This document shows positions 1-6,225 of a DNA stretch of 31,289 nt, piece by piece. The position numbers and the translations under genes are program-made. The notes below the pieces were generated by a model. That model was not told where the DNA came from, searched no databases, and saw only the letters and a program-made list of their open reading frames with translations. Origin of the DNA: a virus; the IMG/VR virus record IMGVR_UViG_3300032083_001708, positions 1 to 31,289 of that record; one strand, 5' to 3'. Each line of letters opens with the position of its first letter. The first letter of the stretch is position 1.

Positions 1-91
1 CTCTAGCTCTTACCAATTCATCATTTGAATTTAGCCTCTCGCCAGTTATAAACTCCACCATATCATTTATTACTTCTATGAATTTATTCAT
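1..91 (-). CDS. Unknown protein, N-terminal fragment (cut by window edge)
   Basis: An ATG at 91 opens a frame that runs off the left end of the window; 30 residues are visible, beginning MNKFIEVINDMVEFITGERL. The start overlaps the 3' end of the ASCH-domain gene by 8 nt (ATGAATAA on the minus strand), the same kind of overlap seen at two other junctions in this operon, which supports it as a real co-translated gene. The visible part is amphipathic and helical-looking. I do not recognise the family and the missing C-terminal part prevents a functional call. Confidence 0.6.
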   Translation of the reverse strand, partial: MNKFIEVINDMVEFITGERLNSNDELVRAR

Positions 92-356
92 AATTATTCA
101 CCTCTATTATCTTTCCCAAATCAAATGCGTATGATTTGACACCTTTGTAATCAACTGTATTTCTATCCAATACTTCTACCAACATTGTTGGTGGATTTTT
201 TGAATAAGCTAATTGAAACTTTATGTGTGTGTAATGTTTTTCATCTATTCTTTTTTTCCAATATTCTGTAAAGTCTCTATATTCAGTAGTTTTAGTTCCT
301 TCATATATTCTTTCAAAATATTTTCTCTTCAATACCAAATGTAATACTTTATTCAT
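84..356 (-). CDS. ASCH-domain-like small protein
   Basis: 90 aa. The opening LHLVLKRKYFERIYEGTKT followed by EYRD and a YW pair is the N-terminal signature of small phage ASCH proteins (PUA-like beta barrel, proposed RNA or modified-nucleotide binding). The K-x-x-Y-F-x-x-I-x-x-G-x-K-T-x-E-x-R pattern (about residues 11-27) is the conserved core. The start overlaps the helicase stop by 8 nt, so it is probably translated by coupling as a late member of the replication operon. The molecular target is unknown. A role in binding mRNA or nucleotides during takeover is inference from the family only. Family call fairly good, function poor. Confidence 0.65.
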   Translation of the reverse strand: MNKVLHLVLKRKYFERIYEGTKTTEYRDFTEYWKKRIDEKHYTHIKFQLAYSKNPPTMLVEVLDRNTVDYKGVKSYAFDLGKIIEVNNYE

Positions 357-1704
357 CTGCCATCAAATCCTCATATCTATTGGATAACATTTTTTTCATC
401 AAGTTATCCCTATTATCTATTTTACCTTGTTGTTCTTTACCACCCACAGAATTACCCTCAAAGATTTCCATCTTACCAGTGTTGGTGTTTACCTTTGCTG
501 GGAATGTTATACCATCAGGACCAAATCTGTTTTTGATAACGTGGAATCTACCTGTATTACCAATCTTATCTTCTACTTTTCTACTTAATGACATCACAAA
601 ATCTGCTGTCATAATCTTTTGATATGATTCTGAAACCTTAGTAGCCTCAATCACATCTTCATCCAAAGCACTTCTATTAGCCTGTGAAGCAGTCCATATT
701 GGAATCTGAAACTCACCAGCCAATCCTCTTAAATCTTCATATATGTTTCCAAGTGCGTGTCTTACTTCTCTTGCACCACCTGTATCTTTTAAGATGTCAG
801 CATAATCAACTACAACCATATCTACTTTTGTTCCTAATGTAGTCAATCTTTTTAAATGAGCCGATAAGGTATTTACACTAGCTGATTTAGTTGGATAATA
901 CTTAATAACCAAATCACCTTTTAATTTATCCATTTCACTTTGAACATCATCTTTATGATATTTAAGATTTTGATTTGCAATACCTGTAAAGATACTATCA
1001 TATCTCAAACCCACATAAGCCTCATTTAACTCTAATGAATAGTGAACTATATGTCTTCCTTTTTTCATTGAGTTAGCACCAATTGCAGCCAACACCCAAG
1101 TCTTACCAACACCAGCAGGAGCAACAATCACACCAAGTTCTCCACCACCTAAACCACCTTGAGTTAAATCATCTATGACATCCCAACCCGTTGGAACTGT
1201 TGTTCTGGCAGTTTCTGAATATCTATCTTCTATATGTTCAATGTATTCGTGTCCGATGTTTCGTTCAGTTCCTGCATTTAATGCGTCATCAACTAATCTT
1301 TTAATTTGTTCAAAGTCACCTTTGGATTCCATTATTTCAACCGATTCAACAATAGCATTTTTTAATGTTTGATTCTTAAAAAAGTCTAATGCCTTATCTT
1401 CAATGAAATCTAAATCAGGTGATTCCAAGTGTCTAAACACTTCTTTTAAATTTTCAACAATGGATAACTTCAATACATCATTTTCTACTTCACTCGTTTT
1501 TACTTTAAATACATCAAGTGTAATACACTTTCTATATTCATCATAATATTTTTTACATTCCTTTACAACCCATTTCAAACTATCACTATCGTAATGTTTC
1601 TCATCCAATATATCGTGTATCTGTTCAAGAAATGATTGATTCTTCATCAAACTAGCAACCGATTTAATTTGAAATGTATGTCCAAAATCTGTTAATTTAT
1701 CCAT
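349..1704 (-). CDS. 41: Replicative DNA helicase, DnaB/T4 gp41 family
   Basis: 451 aa, close to T4 gp41 in length. The C-terminal RecA-fold ATPase is clear: the linker PTGWDVIDDLTQGGLGGGEL (171-190) precedes Walker A APAGVGKT at 195-202 (K201, T202); Walker B is VVVD at 297-300, followed by Y-A-D; SQANR at 340-344 is the DnaB-type sensor region, and KNRFGPDG (391-398) carries the likely arginine finger. Residues 1-165 are the helical N-terminal hexamerisation/primase-contact domain. The protein should form a hexameric ring that unwinds DNA 5'-3' at the phage fork. The start overlaps the end of the upstream flap nuclease gene by 8 nt (ATGGATAA), so expression is probably coupled. No primase gene is in the window. 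Confidence 0.93.
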   Translation of the reverse strand: MDKLTDFGHTFQIKSVASLMKNQSFLEQIHDILDEKHYDSDSLKWVVKECKKYYDEYRKCITLDVFKVKTSEVENDVLKLSIVENLKEVFRHLESPDLDFIEDKALDFFKNQTLKNAIVESVEIMESKGDFEQIKRLVDDALNAGTERNIGHEYIEHIEDRYSETARTTVPTGWDVIDDLTQGGLGGGELGVIVAPAGVGKTWVLAAIGANSMKKGRHIVHYSLELNEAYVGLRYDSIFTGIANQNLKYHKDDVQSEMDKLKGDLVIKYYPTKSASVNTLSAHLKRLTTLGTKVDMVVVDYADILKDTGGAREVRHALGNIYEDLRGLAGEFQIPIWTASQANRSALDEDVIEATKVSESYQKIMTADFVMSLSRKVEDKIGNTGRFHVIKNRFGPDGITFPAKVNTNTGKMEIFEGNSVGGKEQQGKIDNRDNLMKKMLSNRYEDLMADE

Positions 1705-2761
1705 TCAATCCCCTAAACCTATCTAACCTTACAAACTCCATAATCCAATTATCAAAATTCTTTATGTTTGATTGTAATTTATCCTTTATAAACATTGTTT
1801 GAAATTTATACTTAATCAATTGTGGAACATCACCATTAACAGCACCTTGTATTTTCATCTTCGTATGGTTTGGTATGTCTACATTGTTTAATTGCATTAG
1901 TAAATAATTTCGTTTTAACAAGTTACTACTTTTTTTTATATTTTCCAAGACTTTTATTTTTTTATCTGAATTATTTACAAAATTTATTAAATCCATCGCT
2001 GTAAAATCTTCATCTTCTGTAATTTGTGGAATGTATTTTATTATGGTTTTTAATCCAGCTCCCATAACTCCATTGATATTATCTGATTTATCTCCATCTA
2101 CAATTCTATATGTTAACATATTTCTTGATGGTAAACCAAACTCTTCCAATACTGCTTGTTTATTATATAATTTTTTCTTCGTAGGACTCCACACTTTCAC
2201 TCTATCATCTACTAATTGAATAAAGTCTTTATCCGTTGACATCAATATACAATCACTCTTTGGAAGTAATTGTTGTGAGATATAAGCCATTGTATCATCA
2301 GCTTCAATCCCATCAACTGAAACAAGGGTTAAAGGTAATTGTTCTAAATATTCAACCAACCTACCCATTTGTTGTTTCATTGATTGTTGTTCATCAGCTG
2401 GTGCTGTTCCCCAATCAACATTTCTATTTAATCTTCGTTTAACTTTACGAGTACCTTTGTATTCTGGATAGATTTTTTGTCTTCTTTTACTTCCACCTTT
2501 TCCGTCAAATACAATAATACATCTTGATGGTTTCAATATATCACAACTATATCGAACTGATTTCATAAACCCAACCATACCACCAATATGTAATCCGTCT
2601 TCGTTTAACGCAGGATTAACTGCAAACGACCTGATAAATGTGTTCAGGCCGTCTACAATCAATACTCTGTCGTTCAGATGATTTACAGCTTTGTGTGTAT
2701 CATCTTTTGTTTGGTCTAAAAAAGATAAATATTTTTCATTTAAGTCTTTTTTAGAGTTCAT
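1697..2761 (-). CDS. rnh: 5'-3' exonuclease / flap endonuclease (T4 RNase H-like)
   Basis: 354 aa. FEN/PIN-type nuclease that removes RNA primers and 5' flaps during lagging-strand maturation. Metal-binding acidic residues sit in the expected order: VDGLN (D37), VFDG (D86), GIEADD (E153, D155, D156), STDKDF (D177, D179), and VDGDKSDNI (D222, D224, D227) leading into a helix-hairpin-helix-like segment GVMGAGLKTI at 231-240. The basic stretch around 93-112 (KRRQKIYPEYKGTRKVKRR) matches the DNA-gripping arch of T4 RNase H. The ATG at 2761 has GAGGAG seven nt upstream and lies inside the end of the recombinase gene (11-nt overlap); its own stop overlaps the helicase start. Family confident. The T4 RNase H name rests on context and length. 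Confidence 0.9.
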   Translation of the reverse strand: MNSKKDLNEKYLSFLDQTKDDTHKAVNHLNDRVLIVDGLNTFIRSFAVNPALNEDGLHIGGMVGFMKSVRYSCDILKPSRCIIVFDGKGGSKRRQKIYPEYKGTRKVKRRLNRNVDWGTAPADEQQSMKQQMGRLVEYLEQLPLTLVSVDGIEADDTMAYISQQLLPKSDCILMSTDKDFIQLVDDRVKVWSPTKKKLYNKQAVLEEFGLPSRNMLTYRIVDGDKSDNINGVMGAGLKTIIKYIPQITEDEDFTAMDLINFVNNSDKKIKVLENIKKSSNLLKRNYLLMQLNNVDIPNHTKMKIQGAVNGDVPQLIKYKFQTMFIKDKLQSNIKNFDNWIMEFVRLDRFRGLNG

Positions 2762-3869
2762 CCACAGACTCCTCAGTTTCTACTACATCATCGATACCAA
2801 GTTCTTTAGAATCATATTTTAAAATACAAGCATTACAGATTAATCCGTAACAATAATCTTTTAATTCTGAATTTTCTAACATAAGTTTTTCAAAATCTTT
2901 AGATAAGAACTTGTATTCTTTAATTAATTCACCAGTTTCAAGGTCACAATGTTGTAATGTATACCAAGCACCACCAACTTTTAAAAGTTTGTGTTCTTTC
3001 ATTACTGTTAACCAACTACCAAAGTCATCAATACCTTTATCAAAGTAAAGTGGAAACTCTACAGTCCTCATTGGAGGTCCGAGACGATTCTTAATCACTT
3101 GTCCTTTGATTTTAATACCAATGGTGGTTTTGTTACCATCTTTGATTTGTCCAGCATTCTTGAATCTAACACGAGTTGATGAATGGAATGGAAGAGCCTT
3201 ACCACCACTTGTAGTCCAGGGGTCTCCAAACATTACACCAAGTTTTTGTCGTAATTGATTTGTGAAAACCAATGCAACTTTTTGTCGTGCTATCATCTGT
3301 GTTACTTTTCTCATAGCTTTTGATATGATGATTGCTTTGGCTGTTGCCCAACCATCTTTATCAAAGTCAGCATCCATTTCTTGTTTAGTAGAAGCAGCTG
3401 CTAATGAATCAACCAAGATTGTAACTAACTTATCCTTGTTTGATTCTCTGATTTTAGTAACAATTGTTTCAATAGTATCAAATATTTCTTCACAAGTTTC
3501 AAGATGTACATATAACATTTTAGTAGTATCCACACCAATAGCTCTCAAGTATTCTTGAGATACTGCTGATTCTGTATCAATGTAAACTGCTATACCATCT
3601 TGTTTTTGTGTTGAAGCCAATAGATGAGAACCTATTAGAGATTTACCACTACCCTCTAAACCATTTAATTCAGTAATCTTACCTACGGCAACACCACCAT
3701 TTGGTCTATTAGCAATTGCTAAATCTAACATAGTTGAACCAGTTGAAATCCAACCCGTTACATCTGTAGGATTACCACCTTCTTCAAGAAAGTAAGCAAC
3801 CTTTTGATGTTTGAATTGTTTATTTAGTTCATCGGCAATTATCCCAGCCAATTCGTCTTTTTCTGACAT
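2751..3869 (-). CDS. uvsX: RecA/UvsX-family recombinase
   Basis: 372 aa. ATP-dependent strand-exchange protein acting in recombination-dependent replication and repair. Walker A GLEGSGKS at 70-77, catalytic-type Glu in YIDTE (E100), Walker B ILVD at 151-154. The DNA-binding L2 region, NQLRQKLGVMFGDPWTTSGG (204-223), is very close to bacterial RecA (NQ-R-K-GVMFG-P-TT-GG) and unlike my recollection of T4 UvsX, so this protein sits on the RecA side of the family. The C-terminal tail (about 355-372) is acidic, as in RecA. It has its own leader with AGGAG before the ATG at 3869, after a 112-nt structured gap behind ssb, and is followed by overlapping nuclease and helicase genes. Functionally it would work with the ssDNA-binding protein encoded just upstream. 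Confidence 0.92.
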   Translation of the reverse strand: MSEKDELAGIIADELNKQFKHQKVAYFLEEGGNPTDVTGWISTGSTMLDLAIANRPNGGVAVGKITELNGLEGSGKSLIGSHLLASTQKQDGIAVYIDTESAVSQEYLRAIGVDTTKMLYVHLETCEEIFDTIETIVTKIRESNKDKLVTILVDSLAAASTKQEMDADFDKDGWATAKAIIISKAMRKVTQMIARQKVALVFTNQLRQKLGVMFGDPWTTSGGKALPFHSSTRVRFKNAGQIKDGNKTTIGIKIKGQVIKNRLGPPMRTVEFPLYFDKGIDDFGSWLTVMKEHKLLKVGGAWYTLQHCDLETGELIKEYKFLSKDFEKLMLENSELKDYCYGLICNACILKYDSKELGIDDVVETEESVDEL

Positions 3870-3897
3870 ATTGTTCTCCTATTATGTAAGAGTGAGA

Positions 3898-3960
3898 GAG
3901 TGATGCTATGAATACTTGTATTCATGTGAGAAGTTTCATATGTGAAATGTCATCCCACTC
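3898..3960 (-). other. Branched RNA structure between ssb and recA
   Basis: The 112-nt gap holds nested inverted repeats. An outer pair, GAGTGATG (3898-3905) with CATCCCACTC (3951-3960), pairs with a two-base bulge. It encloses two perfect hairpins: ATGAATACTTGTATTCAT (3908-3925) and TTTCATATGTGAAA (3934-3947). The whole can fold as a three-way junction. No T-run follows on the minus strand, so it is not an intrinsic terminator. It could be an attenuator, RNA-processing site, or a protein-binding leader (for example autogenous control by the ssDNA-binding protein). The structure is read by eye; the function is inference. Confidence 0.55.
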
Positions 3961-3981
3961 ATTACAATTTGTTGTTATTGA

Positions 3982-4746
3982 TTAATTATTGAATAAATTA
4001 TCAAATGCGTCTGAAACATCTGCTGTTGATTTAGTAGCTGTTTGTTGAGCTACTTTCTCAGTAGTGTTCGTTGGAACACTTGCTTCTGTCTCATCAGATG
4101 GATTTAAAAAGTTCTGTAAAACTTCTTTCAACTCATCATAAGTTGGTTCATTGTAAAGTTCAGTTAAATTAGACTGATTTTCAAAGATACCTTTTAACTG
4201 CTCAGCATCTTCGGTAATCGCTGTCTGATTAGGTTTAACCCTTACAGTAGTTTTACCATATTGGTTACCAGCTTCAGCAGGTGTTTGTCTATCTATACCA
4301 ATATCTCTACCATTAGTAGCATCTGTGATGTCACCATAATCAGGGTCAGCAATTACACCAAGAAGTTCTTGATATACAGTTTTACCGAATCCCCAAAATT
4401 TAACACCTTCTGATTCTTTACCACGAACTACTACAGGAGCAAAAGTTCTCATTTTAGGTTCAAGTCTTTTACCTTGAATCCATTCGTCTTTATTACCTGT
4501 TGATTTTAGTTTGTCAGCAAATTCAGCTACTGGGTCTGGTCTTCCAAATGAAAGAGGTGATAGGTAAGTTTTATTATTACCTAAGTTATAATGAAAGAAT
4601 AACTCAATGAATGGGTTATCTTTATTATGTTTGTAAGGAACAACACGAACAACTTGTTGACCTGGTTCAGGTTTCCAAAAGTTATCTTTTGTATTTGAAG
4701 TTGATTGTAATGTTGCTAGTTTGGATTTTATTGCGTCTATATCCAT
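3982..4746 (-). CDS. 32: Single-stranded DNA-binding protein (T4 gp32-like)
   Basis: 254 aa. Coats ssDNA at the fork and partners with the recombinase and helicase encoded downstream. The region NFWKPEPGQQVVRVVPY (about 22-38) followed by F-I-E-L-F-F-H-Y is typical of gp32 cores in marine T4-like phages, and K-F-W-G-F-G-K-T follows at about 116-123. The C-terminal 60 residues are low complexity and end in an acidic DVSDAFDNLFNN tail, the protein-interaction tail expected of SSBs. Oddity: the protein contains no cysteine, so the zinc site of T4 gp32 (301 aa) cannot be formed in the same way. The ATG at 4746 is preceded by AGGAG, and a sigma70-like promoter lies about 90 nt upstream. Confidence 0.88.
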   Translation of the reverse strand: MDIDAIKSKLATLQSTSNTKDNFWKPEPGQQVVRVVPYKHNKDNPFIELFFHYNLGNNKTYLSPLSFGRPDPVAEFADKLKSTGNKDEWIQGKRLEPKMRTFAPVVVRGKESEGVKFWGFGKTVYQELLGVIADPDYGDITDATNGRDIGIDRQTPAEAGNQYGKTTVRVKPNQTAITEDAEQLKGIFENQSNLTELYNEPTYDELKEVLQNFLNPSDETEASVPTNTTEKVAQQTATKSTADVSDAFDNLFNN

Positions 4747-4832
4747 TTTGTATTTCTCCTATGTGTTTTATCATTTATCGTTTATTAGTTATGGTTTTAT
4801 GAACCATATAACCTATTTTATTTCTTACCTAT

Positions 4833-4862
4833 AATATATATCAAAAATGCAATATAAGTCAA
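4833..4862 (-). promoter_or_regulatory. Candidate sigma70-type promoter for ssb
   Basis: Minus strand TTGACT (4862-4857), 18-nt spacer, TATATT (4838-4833), placing a start near 4826 and a leader of about 80 nt before the ssb ATG. It lies in the 124-nt gap between the zinc-ribbon gene and ssb and is the best host-type promoter in the replication block. Recognised by eye only. Confidence 0.5.
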
Positions 4863-4870
4863 GCTTTTTT

Positions 4871-5257
4871 TTATTTTTTTTCAAATTTTTTCCATTTTCC
4901 TATTGGACACTCTGCTGTAGCATAGTGAGTTTTAACATTCATAAAGCATCCACACTCTATACATCGTCCATCTTTCTTATCTGTATCGGGATTAATTTCA
5001 TCATATAATAACCTATCACACCTAATACATTCATCCCATCTTTCTTGTGCAATTTCTTGGGGGACTATAACATGCTTTCCTCTCATAAAGGCTTTCAAAC
5101 TTCTCCAATGAGTAACAGCTAAATCACGAACCATTTGAGACGTTGGTGGAAGTTTCTTTTCCATTTTCAACATATTCTCTGATTTTTTAATGTTTTTTAA
5201 CTCTTGTTCTGTAGCTTCTCTATCAATCGTTGGTATTGGTTTGAATTTAAAACTCAT
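4871..5257 (-). CDS. Small zinc-ribbon protein, function unknown
   Basis: 128 aa. The C-terminal half carries cysteines in a two-knuckle pattern: C77-x2-C80 (DECIRCDRL) and C99-x2-C102-x-C104 (GRCIECGCFMNVKTHYA), with C117 in AECPIGKW. This is the pattern of a conserved zinc-ribbon family common in T4-like marine phages. The N-terminal 60 residues are helical and charged (RDLAVTHWRSLKAFMRG). The ATG overlaps the stop of the glutaredoxin-like gene (ATGA), so the two are translated together, which may hint at a shared pathway. Zinc binding is well supported by the motif. Nucleic acid or protein binding is a guess. Confidence 0.75.
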   Translation of the reverse strand: MSFKFKPIPTIDREATEQELKNIKKSENMLKMEKKLPPTSQMVRDLAVTHWRSLKAFMRGKHVIVPQEIAQERWDECIRCDRLLYDEINPDTDKKDGRCIECGCFMNVKTHYATAECPIGKWKKFEKK

Positions 5258-5808
5258 TTTACTCCAAGATGATTCATTAGTTTTTGTAGATTATTTTCTA
5301 TGGTTTTTAATCTACCATCTAATGATTGTTTCTGTGCCTCTCTTTGTTTTTGAGCTGTTTTAAATTTATCAATTATTTGTTCTGATGTTTGTAATTCTTT
5401 TAAATGGGAATTTTCTTTTAACCATTTATTATATTTTTTCTTAAAGGATTTAATTTGTTTTTCATCAAAAAAATCAGTTGGTAGTTTTGGTGGTTTAGAT
5501 TTTGGTTTAGGTGGTTTTGGTATTTTTTCACCATCAGCCCATTTTTTTATTGTTTCTTCATCTCTATAACCACATATTGAATTTCCTGTGTCGGAATTAA
5601 CTAAAAGTGGTGTACCACATTTAATTTTAAATTTTTCTTCTATTTCTTTTTTGAATAATTCATTAGCCTTATGTGTTGTATCTAACTTAACAATATCATA
5701 ACCATTTGAATTAAGTTTATCTACAATTGGTTCTACTTTAGTGCAAAAAACACATCCAACTGAGTAAAAATAATATAAAGTGGATTCTTTTTTGGATTTT
5801 TTTGTCAT
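5254..5808 (-). CDS. Glutaredoxin/thioredoxin-fold protein with long C-terminal tail
   Basis: 184 aa. Residues 10-92 form a thioredoxin fold: beta strand LYYFYSVGC with active-site C19-V-F-C22, and the cis-proline in CGTPLLV (P67), then GYRDEETIKKW. It should reduce disulfides, for example in ribonucleotide reductase, whose genes are not in the window. After residue 95 comes a Pro/Lys-rich linker (KPPKPKSKPPKLP) and then a 70-residue helical, Lys/Gln-rich segment with coiled-coil character ending LQKLMNHLGVK. The tail roughly doubles the usual glutaredoxin length and may tether the enzyme to a partner. The downstream zinc-ribbon gene overlaps it by 4 nt. Confidence 0.8.
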   Translation of the reverse strand: MTKKSKKESTLYYFYSVGCVFCTKVEPIVDKLNSNGYDIVKLDTTHKANELFKKEIEEKFKIKCGTPLLVNSDTGNSICGYRDEETIKKWADGEKIPKPPKPKSKPPKLPTDFFDEKQIKSFKKKYNKWLKENSHLKELQTSEQIIDKFKTAQKQREAQKQSLDGRLKTIENNLQKLMNHLGVK

Positions 5809-5825
5809 AACCTTTTTCCTCTATT

Positions 5826-6221
5826 TTAAACTTTTTCTATTTTAAATATTCTTGTATTGATTCTATTCAATCCTTCTGAATTTGTTATCAATAACATATT
5901 CTTAAAGTTTTCCCAGGGTATCATAAACTTGTTGTCTAAAACACCGTTGTTTAAATTCTTTATACATTCATTCAATGCATTGATGGTATATAATGTATTG
6001 GAATGTTTTTTTCTATGTAATGAAATCGTTCCCTCTACTTTATTATAATCTATACCACCTTGTGTATCTACATTGTATGTACAGATTAATTCATTCACAT
6101 TGTTTTCATTTTGTAATACATATACTTTACTGAATATGATTGTATATGCATCAACGATTTTCTCAATTGTTTCATCAAGATTATCTTTTGTTGTGAATGT
6201 TGCTAGTAGTTGAGATTTCAT
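5826..6221 (-). CDS. Conserved hypothetical protein
   Basis: 131 aa, unknown. It begins MKSQLLATFTTKDNLDETIE and reads as a small alpha/beta protein: a helix after an N-terminal strand, then alternating strands (KVYVLQNEN, ELICTYNV, EGTISLHRKKHS) and a C-terminal IPWENFKNMLLITNSEG segment. A purine-rich GAGAAGG lies ahead of the ATG at 6221, which is only 4 nt after the stop of the 676-aa gene, and the glutaredoxin-like gene follows 17 nt later. The regular spacing and ribosome-binding sites make it a real gene. No family could be assigned. Confidence 0.6.
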   Translation of the reverse strand: MKSQLLATFTTKDNLDETIEKIVDAYTIIFSKVYVLQNENNVNELICTYNVDTQGGIDYNKVEGTISLHRKKHSNTLYTINALNECIKNLNNGVLDNKFMIPWENFKNMLLITNSEGLNRINTRIFKIEKV

Positions 6222-6225
6222 TATT

